64,000 nucleotides of DNA from Rhexocercosporidium sp. MPI-PUGE-AT-0058 (lineage: Eukaryota; Ascomycota; Leotiomycetes; Helotiales): assembly GCA_020746875.1 (NCBI GenBank), contig JAGTJL010000019.1:1178001-1242000 (forward strand). The letters are read 5' to 3'. A program made the translations under genes and the position numbers. The notes under the pieces are model-generated. The model saw only the letters and a list, made by a program, of their open reading frames with translations. It did no database searches and had not been told where the DNA came from. Each line of letters begins with the position of its first letter. Position 1 is the first letter of the stretch. Below, piece by piece: positions 47,767 to 61,510 of this stretch.

Positions 47767-49625
47767 GATTGCGGTTGGTCCTGTCTCTTTTTCTTGAGAT
47801 TAAAGTAAGGATCGGCTTTGCTTATGGGGTTCGGCGAGGCGGAGATGCTTCAAGTCGATTGATTTGTTCTTCGGATACAAGACCTGCGTCCCCGGAGATG
47901 TGTAGCTGGGGCTTCCGAGGGAATTGAAGTGAAGTGAAGATTCTGTTGATAATCAAACCACCCGTTAGCTTGATTCTCTTTCTGCAGGTCTATTTTCTTG
48001 CATGCTTGTTCGCTCGTCGGTCCGACATCCCAGTTGAAAGACCCAATTCCCGCTTCCGCTCTGATCTGCTCTCTTCTGTGTATCTCTGGCTGAATGTTGC
48101 GTTGCCCGCGGTGCCCAGCTGGAGAGCAGAAGATAGCAAAGCGGGGTCCTCAACAGCAGCCCCCCACCAAGAGCAGCATCACCTCATGTCCGGCCAGCCC
48201 CCCATCATGCCATGATACCGGCACAGGAATACGTACCTATCAATTGAAATCTCCTGGATAGTCTCGAAATGTACCGCGTAGTGTTGTGCCGTAGTCTTTG
48301 CAATCAGCTTGCGAGTATGGCAAGGTATTTATCAAGAGAAGAAGAAGACAGAGGATGGTCGGAGAAAGGACGAGGTGGAGACGGATTCGCTTATGACGTT
48401 TCTTCCCTTCCCTTCTCACCCCTCTATTAGCGCGCTTTTACACCAGTAGTTACTGTATGATGCCCATGCCCATGCCCATGCCCCTCCGAGTCTGCCGTTG
48501 ACTGGTTGCTGTTGGCTTACAAGAGTCGAGACCGTGATGATGACTGAGCATTGTACATATTATCTCCATGGAAGCATACCCAGAACTGAAGACGGGCATT
48601 GAATTACCCAATGCCGTGGAGGTAGAGGTGCAGCTTATATTTTGCCATTCGTGGTAAGCGTCCTCGGTGGGTAGATGGGTGGGTATTACTCAAGGGATTT
48701 TGGTAATGAGGCTAGAGTGGAGATGTTGAAAGTGTGGTGGTGGAGGGGGAGGACGAGGATGAGTTGACTACTGCAAGACTGGCTCCACGGGCTTCTTTAG
48801 GACATTGAATGATGGACTGGATCAAATGGGGGTGGTTTGGGGCACCGAATGGAGTAATTGACGGGGTTGTTGTCTCTCTGTCCTGATGGGTTATTCATGA
48901 CTACATACTCCATAAAATGTTCGGATAAAAGTATCACACAAAAGATTAGATAGATGCATGGGTATTGGCCTCCCTATTGTGAAGTGCAGTCAGTCCTAAT
49001 CTTACTGATTGGGACATTCTAGTCAGGGAAAGGATCACCATCACAGCTTCGTCCAAGTTACTCGATACCGACACAACATTTGCTGAAACCATACGCGTAC
49101 TCCACGATTGCATCCATAGTCTATTGATTTTGCAATAAGTGCAGGCCCCTACAAAGAGACATCATCCACCAACCAATCAACCGTCAAACCCAACCTGGAG
49201 CATCATTAAATGGATCCAAGTCAAGTCAACTCAACCCCTGTCTGCCGTCCGTCAATCGCGAGAAGAAAAAGACTCCACGTCAATCATAGCAAATCCATCG
49301 ACGCCCAACCTCGCATCACATTGCATCGCACCACCAGAAAATTCAAGGCATGCATAAAACACAGCGAGACTCAAACTGCGGAAAAGGAGACTGAAGTCGC
49401 TCAACCCATTTCATTTCTTTTCATTTCGCTGTTCGTCCCACGGCGATGAAACACTTCTGCTACGGTTCATCAGACAGTCAGACAGTCAGACAAATCCAGG
49501 ATGTGTCGCAGGATCTATGGCCGTGCTCCGCGCGGTTGACTCTATGTGCGCAGTTGACTCTATGTGAAAATGTGATCTGGGGAAAAAAAAGTAGAAAAGC
49601 AAGACGGATAAGTGGTACGAATCCA
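47767..49625. promoter_or_regulatory. upstream region of the isomerase gene and 3' flank of the kinase gene
   Basis: About 1.9 kb without a gene. It should hold the isomerase promoter (its leader has CT/GA-rich tracts) and the kinase 3' region. A short tandem ATGCCC repeat is at about 48460-48482. Two overlapping ORFs at 49.14-49.45 kb are not protein-like. Confidence 0.4.
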
Positions 49626-51891
49626 CTACCTGTCCGTCACACTTCCTACGAATGATGGATCTCTGATACTGCCACCTCCGTCTCCAAGGCCCGCTACGGG
49701 TCTAGGAAAGTCAGTAAGTGTGCTAACACATGGATGAAGCAGCTTTTCCTGATAGATAGCATGCCACTCAAATCTCGGGGTACGTACCTGTTGTAACTAA
49801 AGCCAACGAAATCTCTCTGCGCATCATCAGATAGAACCGGTCCGTCAACATACGAGTCCTGTGCAATTTCTTGCGTGAACTCAACATCAAAATTTTTGGT
49901 ATCGAGGGCATCGGTCTAGGGGTAAAAATTAGCTTCCGTCGTGTCCAAGTACAGCAACTGTCAACACTTACCACGTTAGGCTTGAAAGTAGGCTCATACT
50001 TTCGTTGAAGAAGTTTTCGCCAGTCGATGCTGTGGAAGAAGGGGTGTGCCTTGATCTCAGATGCACCATTGGCACCTAATCGTTGATCTGGCTTGCGGTT
50101 GAGGAGTTTGGTGAGGAGGTCCTTGGCGGATGGTGGAACGACTTCGGCGCTGGGGAAGTGAAGTGGCTCTGACAAGATCTTGCGGTACATCTCGTTGGTG
50201 TTCTCATCGTAGAATGGTGGTAAACCTGTCAACATCTCATAAAGAAGAACACCAAGTGTCCACCAATCAACGGTCTTCGTATAACCTTGCCCCAGTAGCA
50301 ATTCCGGAGCAAGATATTCAGGTGTACCACAGAAAGTGTTGGTTCGGTCCTCATCCTTCATATCCAGCTTGCAGAGACCGAAATCACACAGAGCAATGTG
50401 TCCAGAGTAATCCAGGAGAATGTTCTCGGGCTTCAGGTCACGGTAAATAACATTGAACCCATGCAAACATTCCAAAGCACATAGAAGTTCTGCAGTGTAG
50501 AATCTCGACCGGTTGATATCAAATCTCTGCTCCTTTTGGAGATGGTGGAACAGCTCTCCGCCGTTAACGAAGGCCAGAACGAAGTACAGCTTTACGGGCG
50601 ACTGGAAGGTAAATTTGAGAGGGACGATAAACGGGTTGTTGATTTGAGAGAGGACTGATCGTTCGGCCAAGGTATGTGCGACCTCTGACCGGGAAATGAT
50701 GTGGGCTTTTCGGATCGTCTTCAAGGCGTAAATTCGTTGGGTATCCTTCTTCTTGACCTGCATGACCTTTCCAAAACTGCCCTTTCCAACCACCTTCAAC
50801 AAGTCGAAATCCTCAATCTTCAAGGATCGTGATCGGTTCTCGATATACTGCACCCCAATTCTGATCTTCCCTGTACCATACTGAACATCCAACCATTCTG
50901 GTCCAGATTGTCCCAACGACTTCTCCTTAGTCGCCCACTCTTCCGCTGCCTTCTCCTTATCCTTCTTGCTCAATTTCGGATCCTCGACATACTTGTGGGT
51001 TTCCTCGAATCTTGGGTTGATGCGGGCTACGCCAAGGAAAATATCTGTAGTTCGTCCAGCACCTTGAGGAGCATTTGGATTTCGGAGATAAAGGTGTACA
51101 GCCAACTCGGTCACTCGTGAGACATCGAACTTGTATTGTGTGTTGTCTCCAGCCCAAAGAGGGTTTTCGGGAGTTCCTGAGACGGCGTTGACAAAGACTT
51201 GCAGCTTATCGAAATCGAGGAGGGCGTAAGGAAGGTATTTGGACGAGATTCGACCGTGGTTGGTGGGGACGTTGCTGAATCCACCTCCAGATGTCTGCGG
51301 TCTGGCGTTATTTGCATATGATCCTGCAACACTACCTGCTTGTTGGGAGGAGCCCGGTCGAACCGATCCAGCTACTCCAAATCCATTCCCTTGTGATAGA
51401 GAGTTGGAGGTATGTGTGCTGAAGACGGACTTGTATTGGTCGGGGAGGGAGAAGTTGGATCCTTCGTGCAACGTAACGATCAAGATACCAGGTCGGGGTT
51501 GAGCAGGAGGTTGGGTAGCTATGATCTCGGAGGCGGCTACAGAAATCAGTCTTTGATTTAAGATATCAGACATCCCGCACATACCTATTCCATTGTCATT
51601 GGGGGTCGAACTGCCTATACTGGCCTTCTCCTCGGCAGAATCTCCTGTGATTGTAGATGTAGATGGGGAGCGAGAGAAGGTGTTCGCGAGAGGACCAAGA
51701 TGCGTCTCCTTCAGTTCTGGATTGACAGGTCAGTACTAGTTGGAGGAGTGTTGAAGCCGCCTATGGGAGATTGGCAGATCCACCCCAAGGGAATGTCAAC
51801 ACGGCAGGCCAGGACCGTAGTCGCTGGTCTCGCATTGGGGAGGGGGGAGAGGATTGTCAGTGAACTTACTCTTGGTGAGTTTCCACGACAT
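49626..51891 (-). CDS. ypk1: AGC-family serine/threonine kinase Ypk1/Gad8 (TORC2 effector)
   Basis: Five exons on the minus strand, 51891-51870, 51716-51585, 51536-49972, 49915-49788 and 49701-49626, give 640 residues. The tiny first exon encodes MSWKLTK, and joined to exon 2 it yields KLKETHLGPLANTFSRSPST, the hallmark N-terminus of filamentous-fungal Ypk/Gad8 kinases. A C2-like region covers about 60-285. The kinase domain starts at about 295 with GKGSFGKV (302-309), Lys324, YRDLKPEN (Asp418), DFG (436-438) and the TFCGTPEYLAPE activation loop, whose Thr452 is the Pkh/PDK1 site. The tail has the turn region and the hydrophobic motif FVGFSYN, the TORC2 site. The protein regulates sphingolipid synthesis, membrane stress and polarity. 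All motifs are intact. It is divergent from the Ada2 gene. Confidence 0.95.
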
Positions 51892-53501
51892 AGTGATGGT
51901 GTTATGGAATGTGCAGAGCTCGAGGGGTGGACGTGGAGGCGGAGGCGGAGGTGATAATGTTGGTAATGGAGGGAGGGAGTGAGGGCGGTGATCAGGTTTC
52001 CAAGCGTCGAGAGAGAGGGAGGTGTAAAGTCAAGTCAAACAAGTCAAGCCCCGCCAAAGGATGCTCGCTCGTTTGGTTAGGTCGCTTTACCCGCAGTCGA
52101 CGGAGCTAGGAGATAAAGTGCTTGGGTACAGTACAGACAGTAGTGCGCTGTTGGATGTTGGTTGGATGCTATGTTGGCTGCACTGGATTGTATTCGAGTT
52201 CCACGAGGATGTTTGATGGGAAAATATCAAAGATGTCGTCGATATTTGTTGGGGGAAAGGGGAAAGGGGAAAGGTGAAAGTGTGACGGTGGATTACGAAA
52301 GGAGGCAAATAGTCGGAGGTTTGAAGTTGAATTTCAAGTGCTGGTCAGCGATCAGTGGCTCAGCTCTGCTGGCGCCAAGTAGGAATACTTGTAAGAGCGA
52401 GTCTCTATCCAGGGTCCTGATGGGATGCGAAGGGATAGGATGGGACGGACATGCGCGAGTAACGTGACGGGACTGATACGAAGAGAGGGGAGGGGGAAGA
52501 GGCTGAGTCTAGAAGGTTTGGAAGTGAGGGATTTGTACTTTGGGCTATGATAGAGGGCTGTGAGTGGCTTGATCTTGCAATGATTTGGAAGAGGTCTTAC
52601 GGAGGCAAGGGGAGAATTAAAGGAGGTACGAGTACAACAATAATTTCAACATCACTTCTGTGAATGACTGGCTGGCTGGCTTCAAGATAAGTATTTGCAA
52701 ATACGACAAACTCAAGTTCACCTAGACGAACTCTAGTCGCAACAAGTGACTATCTAGTAGACTGCTACAGTGTTCCTGTTTCCAGCAGGGATATCTTGTC
52801 ATTCTTATTGACAGACATCCAAAGGTCTTTAGAAGAAGAGTACAGCCATCCCCTTTTCATAGTGGTGTTAGGATACAACATGAGCACGAAGCATTCAATG
52901 CTCGCTATATTTGGCCAACTCAAGCCATTTCAAGCGAACAACAATCTAAGAGTTTCTATAAAAAAAATTTACTTAGACCACTCTCCATATACTCCTATGA
53001 ATTCATTTTTCTCCCCAAAAATGATCTCAAGATTTAATCCAAGTTCGACTAAAACACTCGATTGACTTGAGTTCCGTCAAGTCACCTCCGACTACTTGTA
53101 CCGAGTTCACTCTACCACATTCACCTTCAATACCGATCTGGCTTCAAGATCCATTTCCTCTCCTATTCTCTTCTCATTTTCAACATTTAATTCTGTCTGA
53201 ACGCACAATTAGAGAGCCTCTAGCCAAATACTGTACATTGCTTTGTCATCTTCCCCGGATCCACCATCCCTTTTGGGCCTAGTCTCACCCCCGAACCTGT
53301 CATCGGCCTGGAAGCCGTCGAGATCAGGGACATTGAATCCAATCCAATCATCGCCGCAGCCAACGCCAACATCCTCGAAAGAGCCAGGAGGAATAATCAT
53401 AGGAGAGCAGGAATAGGAGATCGCGGTTTTCCTGCGCAGGGACCGACCCCAAGACCTCACATCTCTCCCGCTGGTGCCTCCGGCGCAAGGTGTCATTCAT
53501 C
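51892..53501. promoter_or_regulatory. divergent promoter region between Ypk1 kinase and Ada2 genes
   Basis: 1.6 kb between two divergent starts. It includes a GGGGAAAGG repeat (about 52250-52275) near the kinase leader and CT-rich sequence ahead of Ada2. No gene is recognised. Confidence 0.45.
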
Positions 53502-55135
53502 ATGGGGGTCATCCGTAAGAAGACCGCAACGCGAGGCGGCGAGGGCGGAGTCAAGTATGTTTGTGATGTTTGCAGTGCCGACATTACCTCTACTGTGAGT
53601 AATGACAAGCCTCTCATCTTTCCCCCCTTCCTTCCTGCCCAGCAAACACCATACTCACACTCCACCAGGTCCGGATAAGATGCGCCCACAGCTCTTGCAA
53701 CGACTACGATCTCTGCGTACCATGTTTCTCCCAAGGAGAGTCAAGCCACAACCACCAACCTGCAACACATCCCTTCCGAGTCATCGAACAGAATTCCGTG
53801 CCCATATATGACAAGAACTGGGGCGCAGATGAGGAACTTCTACTACTAGAAGGATGCGAGATCTATGGGCTTGGATCATGGGCGGACGTGGCAGATCATA
53901 TTGGTGGATACAGGAATAAGGACGAAGTGAGGGCGCATTACCAGAAGATTTACCTCGACAGCGCCAACTTTCCCTTGCCTGTAAGAGCGGATCCGAAAGA
54001 TATGCAACTACAGGATGAACTACCTAGGGAAGAGTTCCAAGCCAGGAAGAAGCGTAGGATTGAGGATAGGAAGGAGGCGCAAAGCAATGCACCACCCGCA
54101 ACGCCCAAGAAGAAGCCCACTGCTAGTGTACCTGCCTGCCACGAAGTCCAAGGATATATGCCCGGCCGACTTGAATTCGAGACAGAATACGCCAATGAAG
54201 CGGAAGAAGCGGTCCAACTTATGCAGTTCGACCCGGGAGATGGGATCAACCCACGCACAGGCGAGCTGGAACCAGAAATGGAGCTGAAGATCACGGTAAT
54301 GGACATCTACAACTCTCGTCTCACCCAACGATCCGAACGCAAAAAGGTCATATTCGAACACAACCTTCTCGAATACCGCAAGAACGCTGCGCTAGACAAG
54401 AAACGTACGAAGGAAGAGCGCGATCTCCTCAACAAGGCCAAGCCCTTCGCACGCATGATGAATCATGACGATTTCCAAGATTTCTGCAACGGCCTCATCG
54501 AAGAACATAATCTGCGACAAGCAGTCTCTCAACTCCAAGACTGGCGAGCAATGAAGATAGGCGACTTACGAGGCGGCGAGAAATACGAGGCAGACAAACT
54601 ACTGCGGGCTCAGAAAGCTCAACCGATGGGTTCGCTAGATAGAGAACGTTTCGCCAGTTCGCAGCGCTCCAAACCACCACCTGTCATCGAAACCCCATCT
54701 GGAGCAGCTGCATTCGTGGCTCCAGATCTCCCAACACGCATCAAAGCCTCAGTAGCAACACCCAACGGCACCTCCACGCCCGCAACTAACAAGATCCTTA
54801 CCAATGGCCACGCAAACGGCACATCCACGCCCTCCCTCCCCACGAAACAGAAATTCCAAATCGCTCCCCTCAGCGGCGTCTCACCACTCTCCCTCGCCCA
54901 GGAAAATATCCCAGATATCCATCTCCTGACGTCCGAAGAGGTCGACTTGTGCGAGAAGACGAGGTTGCATCCTAAGCCGTACTTGGTCATTAAGGAGACG
55001 GTCATGAAGGAGGCGCTGAAGGGGAATGGCATGTTGAAGAAGAAGCAGGTCAGGGAGTTGGCGAGGGTCGAGAGCCAGAAGGGAGGGAGGATATTCGATT
55101 TCTTCCTTGCCCATGGGTGGATTGCTAAGGCGTAA
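53502..55135 (+). CDS. ada2: SAGA/ADA complex adaptor Ada2
   Basis: Two exons, 53502-53594 and 53669-55135, with a 74-nt phase-0 intron, encode 519 residues. Ada2 binds the Gcn5 acetyltransferase and stimulates nucleosomal histone acetylation by SAGA in the nucleus. Domains in order: ZZ zinc finger at about 18-66 ([13 protein letters not shown], then [17 protein letters not shown] and the [10 protein letters not shown] end), SANT/Myb at about 79-125 ([36 protein letters not shown]), a central ADA region ([40 protein letters not shown]), a Thr/Pro/Asn-rich low-complexity linker, and a C-terminal SWIRM domain at about 450-517 ([30 protein letters not shown]). The intron splits the ZZ finger. 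The start is the ATG that opens the conserved MGVIRKK N-terminus. Confidence 0.95.
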
Positions 55136-58100
55136 GGCTCGTGGTTGTTTATCTAGGTGCTTTGCTTTGCTTTTGGGAGTCTGGGGGTTTGCCAGGTCGA
55201 GTCCGGTCTGGTGTGCGTATTTATGGGTGCGAGGTTAAGCGAGTTGAAGCATACACACGGGCAGGCGAAGCACGAAGACAATGTGTATATGCCGTATGTC
55301 TTTCCTCCTCTTCCTCTGCTTCACTTCTTGTCAACATTTGTTTTTGGCACTATTTCTTCTACATCTTCTTTTCGTTGTTCGTATTTGGACTTGGGGCGTG
55401 GGGCTGGGCTCTCTCGTGGACGATGGTATGGCGTTTCTACTCAGACCACTTGGTTGTGGCTGGACGGAGCGTGTTAGGGCGTTGAAGCGGGGACGAGATG
55501 ACGTCCAGCATATGTGAATAGAAAGAATAAACCAGAACGAAAGTCTGAAAGCATATTACACATGAATATAGTCAATGAATCAAAGAAATTCGAATTTATA
55601 ATACACTCAACGTCTGGAGATAAGGTTCGAATCATGGATATTTGGCATTATGGACGGGGTGGGCGTGAAGGGAGACAGTTTAATCATCGTGCTTATATCC
55701 CACGGGGCAAAGAAAAAGTCACTTCTGCTTTGCCTGCGATCTAGTAGCACTTTCAGTCTACTGCCGAAGCAAGCATCCGTTCTTCCCCATTCTTTGCCCT
55801 GTACCACAGTGTTGTCCTTGTCCTTCTGCATTATGACGTCTGGCACCACTCCCCACACAAACAGATCTCCACGCTCATGAAGTTACTAGCTTCTCCACAC
55901 GGCAAACATGACTCCTTTTCATCTCAAGTACTTTCAAACACTAAAGACTATCTATCGACCTTGACTTCAATGCTGCATCCTGCTTAGAAGCTTAAGGGGT
56001 TGAGTCAATTAGTTACGTCGCAGTGATGCACTCTGACGAATATTCCAACTTGATTCTCTGCTTGGAGCTTTGAAAACCATGAACACCACGAGACATTGAA
56101 ACCCGACCTGAACCCCTGGGCCCTGGTGTGAGGAATCTGCAAAGCGAACTGGGAACTGGATGTTCCATCGGGATCAAATCTTCACTCGTAAATATGGACA
56201 TTAGTCCTCTGCGTCTGCGCTTAGGGAAGAAGGAATTCCTAGGCCATCGTACAGAGTGCTCTAAATTGGATAACGTTGATGAAATGGGCAACATATTCTT
56301 TTTTTAGGGGACTGGAAAGGGATCGGTTGCTGATTATTGGAGCTTCTTGATGAGGCTGTCTGAGAGGCAGGTTTGCAAAGAGCGGTATTTTTAGATGTTA
56401 TTGCTGGAGGAGGTTTGATAATATCATGACGAGAGGAGGAAAGGAGGAAAGGAAGATAAGCTTTGTTAAGGCGGATTTTAGACTACAAAGGCAGAGAAGT
56501 GGGGTACGGTTTGCTGCTAGTGGCCACGTACAGTTCTGAAATAGGACCTTTCCTGCAGGGACGACTTTCGTGAGTGTGAAAGAAGTGTAATAAAGACAAT
56601 AGAGCGTTCGCAAATGGCGGAAGCAGTAAATATGTACTGTTTGGAAGGTAGAGCGAGGAGAGGTGCTTGTTGCCCTTTTATAAATACAGGCGAAGGTTGT
56701 AATGAAGAAGAAGCTTCCAGTGAAGCTATAGAAGGTCTCAGACGAGTGAGCATGAAAAAGAACTTGCTTGGAGGAGCAAGAGCAGCGACAAAACAGGTAT
56801 GCCTGTTGGCCGCTCATAACGAGGTATTGATACTGCAGGGAGGAAGGGAGGGAAACCCTTTGGTAGGGGTAAAGTTCTGTTGTGGAGGGCGGCAGAAGAG
56901 TAAAGCCAACAGAATAAAGCAAGACACGAGCATACGAGTGGTGTAAATCTTTGGCGTGGCTTGGGTGTCAGTCCTCATCGAGGATATAGACGCATATACT
57001 GGTGGGAGATGGTTCCGTAGGTCCTAACAGCCACAAGCTCGACTGCCAGCAATGTCTACCTACTTGTGTTTCTCTGTGCGATAATGACACAATTTTCTTC
57101 TGCTAAAATGCCAATGTAATGTTTTATGGGTAAGTACTTTAGAGGTGTCTGGGGTATCCATCTGACTAGTGTTACGACTACTTGAGTAGTCAAGTATATT
57201 CCCTCATCATCCTCCTCATACCTTATGAGAGACGATCGATCGCGGAGTACATCAATAGTAGAGCGACGCAGGAGTTACAGAAAGCACATCTCAATGCTGT
57301 GGTTTGGCTGACCCAACAAGTTTGATTGTGAGTGTTCTGTTAGCCGAGACGAGGTATCGTGGAGGAATTGCATCTTGACTGTCTGGCTGCGTTGTGTTAT
57401 GTATCTTGAATATCACTGACTTCATTGATACTGTCAGCTTTCAATAAGAGGATTTGAATGTAGCATGGCTTCAATCAACGGAGTTTGGAACATGGCCGGG
57501 GGCTCGCCAGAGCTTTGACTTCCCCGTGGATACCATCTCGTTTGTTGGATTTTGCAACTCCACCATTCGACTGCCCTAAGTGATACCATGTGGAATAAGG
57601 TGCGAGTAAAAAGATGTGAATTATTGTTTGAGCAACAATTAAATATCTGCAGGTTAGAGTAGGGGCAGTACCTTACTGGCAGCTAGGATTTAAGCTATGC
57701 AGAAAACCGCGAGTTCAGCAACCAAAAAGCAATCAACGCCGAAGCTATTTGAAAAGACAGATATCAAATCATAAAAAGCTTATATACAACTAACATCCGG
57801 GTGTCATGTCAGGGGAACGAGGACATGTTCGGGAGTGCCCCAAGCATCCCCTGTTCCATGTGAAGGATAAGTGTGCATACCCAAGCAGTGCCAGCCTTCA
57901 GACACGCAAGACTTCCAGCTTGATGTCTTAGCCAAAATATTTGACAGTGAATAAAGGTGAGGCATCAGCACTGCCAATGAGAATCGCAAAACTATTCAAC
58001 GCATTCGTACTTCCCTAGCACTTGACCCGAGCGCCTCCCAAGTGCTCCCATCGATGGGCAATAAGATTATGCATGCAATGGACGAATTCTGAACGGCAAC

Positions 58101-59202
58101 ATCCATGGCTTTCTACAAAGTACAGACTTTGAAAGAGTTGTGCTGTTGAACATATTGCCAGGCCATGTTATTTTCATCGTCGTCGTCCAAAGCCTCCTCG
58201 TCCAGAACCTTGCCTTGATATTGGAGGTGTCATGAAGGAGCCAACCAGACGCCAACATTGCCACAATAGTGGGTCCTTACGCCTATGATCTCGGGACCTT
58301 CTCCGCCACCCCGATCAAGAAAAACAACCATTCTACAACTCTACACAAGGAGGTATCTATCGCGGAAAAAGGACTATTGATCAAGTTTCCAGATGAAGTC
58401 ATATTATACCACGCCATCCACCCCGCGACAACGAAATCCACAGCATGGCGGCCCGATCAGTCAGTTCGAAATACAGCTTCCAGAGATTCCAACAACCAGC
58501 AAGCGAAGGAGGAAACGATGCTTCGAAATAACAACATCATGCAGCAAAGGATGCACTATGGATCGTAAAAATGGCTTCAAAAACGTAGCTTAAGCGCTAT
58601 AATATGGCTAGTGTGTTCTGGAGGAATATCTGGATACCGAGGATGCGTACAAAACCGGAGGTGTCCTCCGTAGCTCCCCCTCAATGCGACGCCGTCATTA
58701 CGAAGACCACTTCTATATAACAAGTCGCCATTGGTACCCCAAACTTATTGCAACACGCATGGGTGGAGCCACAGGCCCTGGAAAGGACCAACGGAAGTCA
58801 CTCAAGTCGTAGACCATACTATCATCAAAGTCGCCTCCCAGCAATCCCGTTTCTCTTCGAACATTTAGAGCACCAACATCATCTCAGCTCTCTGATTGCG
58901 AGGATTTGTTTCTGGCAGAGCTCTGGCAGAAGTCTGGCTATTACAGGGCGTAATGTTTGTTGACGATCATCATTATGGGACGAATAATTATGTCCGAAGA
59001 AAATAACAGCGTCAATTTCCCACCTCTATGAATATTCAAGAGGACAAGCCAAAATGGAGCTTTGGAGGTTCCAAGATCGATCCACCACCACTACCTGCAG
59101 CAGATCCAACGAATCAAGATTTTTCGAACCTCGGGGGAGAGCCACCGTTACAAAACCTCATCGGTCGCCGGGAATGTGGTCGAAAAAGACCAGTATTGAT
59201 TA
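55136..59202. other. gene-free stretch of about 4 kb
   Basis: No gene can be supported. Open frames exist on both strands (for example 56398-56922 minus, 174 codons), but their translations are Ser/Leu/Phe-rich without domains and overlap a competing + strand frame. There is no tRNA, RIP signature or transposon signature. The first 400 bases are Ada2 3' flank, and the end carries the 3' flank of the Zn2Cys6 gene. Confidence 0.4.
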
Positions 59203-61510
59203 TCAGTTCGAGTTGAGCAGATTTCGAATCTGCATCAAGCTCTGTGCACCTCTCTCCTCGGCGGATGGAAACCTTAGTCGACGAGCGCTAGAAGTCGATT
59301 CTCGAAACCCATAAGCAGGACCTTCAACTTTCCAGTCAGAAGAAAAGGTCGGGGAATATTTGGAATGAGCGTCGATAACCGGCTGCACATATGTTGGCCT
59401 TGTACATGCACCAAGAAAGTCGTCTATGCTGTAGACTCTCTGAGGTATTGGCGCCGGCATGAGATCCGTCAAATTTCTAGGTAGAGGGATAGCACACTCG
59501 ATTGCTGTCCTTCGTAACATCTCTTGGAGGGGGCCAGCAACAGGGAATCCGACTCGGGATTGCATCAGAAGCTCCATGCCGAGTTGGATAGCCTCTACTC
59601 CATCCTTGCTATCTCCGTTCGCTCCGCCAGGAAAGAAACGGGCGATGAGATCAGTCAGTTGTAGGGATGCGAGCATCTGTAGCACGGGCTGGTATCTGAA
59701 TGTGTATTGGGGGCGAGAGTATCCATCGAGTAGCGAAAGACCTTCCTGGGCATACTCCCAAATGGTTCCTTCGATGAGGGATGAAGGAAATCCTTCGAAG
59801 TCGAGTAGCGGTCGAAGTAATTGTACGATCGCAGTGGTGTGGAGGATCCTGGACTATCAGACAAGCCATTTGCAAAAACCATATTATTATACTCACAGCA
59901 GCGAAAGCACATGGGGAAGTACTTGTTGACTCTCGTCCTCGACATTTCCAAGCTCTGCCGGCAACTCCTGTCGCCATAGCCTCAGTCTTCCATATTGGTA
60001 GAGAAACTGCCTCGCAGATATAGAAGGACCACGCTGGGTATATATCATGGTTGCAATATCTTGTAGGATCGCTGTCAACTTCGACTTTTCCTGGTTCGTG
60101 GTTGCCAATAGGCTCCGGCGTCCCTGCGGCTCCCCCTTAGCACTTCGATAGGGATACCAATTTGCATTGTCTAGGCTGTCGTCAATCTCTTCAATGCCAT
60201 CATATATCGCAGATTCGACGATTGGTGGGACTTGAAACGTCATTTGAGCCCATTCACTTGGGACCATTAGAAGGATCGGGATAGGTGAAGCAGCCTTGGA
60301 CTAACATGTTCAAATTTCTGATCCCCCGCACCGTAGCCTTCCAAGATTCCGCAAACCCATCGTTTTCCTGGAAGGTCGCCCGTGGTAGACTGAGGGTGGA
60401 TATCCTAAGATAGGCGGTAGCGCGTAAGGCTTTGCCTCGAGCGCAATCTGCCAAATGCATTACTGCGAAGGCTTGTATTGTTGTAAGCCTGTTATCCTCT
60501 GAATCGAGGTCCATGCGAGCCGCATCGCTGAATTCAGCGCCCAGTCTTTCATAGTCCTCCCCGTCTCCATCCTCCGCAGAGTGCAGGCTGCAAGCCATTG
60601 CACAAACCGAGTTGACTAGCACGGACGAGCAGTAGTTCTCCAGATGAAGCCGATAGTCGTTGGCAAAGAGCCGTTCGCTGAACAATGTATGTACCGGATG
60701 GATCCAGGCAAAGTAGAGCTGGAAGAGATGGTTAAAAATGGCTGTATCGGTTGTCACTTTCGTCCAGGGAGGTTTCGAAGCTCCAACGCCGCCCATTTCG
60801 TGATCCGAGGGTTCGTAGGTAGATTGTTGAGACTCCCTGGGCGAAAGGGTTTCGAAATCGACCATTGGAGAGCGGCCCAGCCATTCCACAATGCTCTCGT
60901 ATGTCTCGCCCTTCCTGAGGCGCTCGAGGATCTCTGGAACCTTTTCATTAGTCGACAGCGCCTGGAGGATCTGCTCAGTCATATGGTCTTTGGCCCTAAG
61001 CTCCTTGATCTGCTTCACCAGCTCTTCCTTCGCATGCTTGATATGAATCTCGTAAACGCAGTCCGAGGTCTCGAACCGTGTCGCGCACCTCTTGCACGGC
61101 TTATTGCCATCACACTGCAAAGCGTCAGCCTGGAGAACTCAACAGCACCGTGACGAGCCCTTGTCACAGGAGCCTTTATATGCAGAGCAAGAGTTACTTA
61201 CCTTGGCCCGCGCCTTCTTGCAATTGAGGCAGGCATTGCGAGTAACTGATTCCGGAACTCTACGACGTTTGGAAGAAGAGGAACTGCTCTCAGCAGGAGT
61301 TTCTTTGCCGCCGCGGGGACGGCGTGCATCGGATCCCGTACTCTCGGATGTGGATTGGCTTGGGATGCTGGCTGATGCACTGTTCTCCCCTCCAGACGAG
61401 GGGCGAATCACGCGGAAGTTGGCAGACATGCTCAATGTGTCAGAAGAATGGAAGTTCTGGCAGAATTGTTCGATTCTAGCCCTAATCATATAAGTTCTAC
61501 CGTTCTCCAA
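59203..61510 (-). CDS. Zn2Cys6 transcription factor with fungal-specific middle homology region
   Basis: Four exons on the minus strand, 61510-61202, 61114-60306, 60256-59897 and 59848-59203, with introns of 87, 49 and 48 nt, encode 707 residues. The zinc cluster at about 91-120 is split by intron 1: NACLNCKKARAK then CDGNKPCKRCATRFETSDCV. A coiled-coil-like linker follows (HAKEELVKQIKELRAKDHMT). The region IFNHLFQLYFAWIHPVHTLF, SERLFANDYRLH, SSVLVNSVCAMACS and TTIQAFAVMHLADCARGKAL is the fungal-specific transcription factor domain in the nitrate-regulator (NirA-like) subgroup. It is expected to be a nuclear CGG-binding regulator; the target is unknown. The start could be the internal Met at 61429 (MSANFRVIRPSSG), which also precedes the cluster; the longer form adds 27 residues. 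No lesions are seen. Confidence 0.87.

Noticed and set aside
55620..55645. AAGGTTCGAATCATGG as a tRNA T-arm
   Set aside because: Only one or two stem pairs can form, with no surrounding cloverleaf.
56398..56922. 174-codon minus-strand ORF, with a competing 110-codon + strand ORF
   Set aside because: Neither translation shows a domain, intron partner or protein-like composition.
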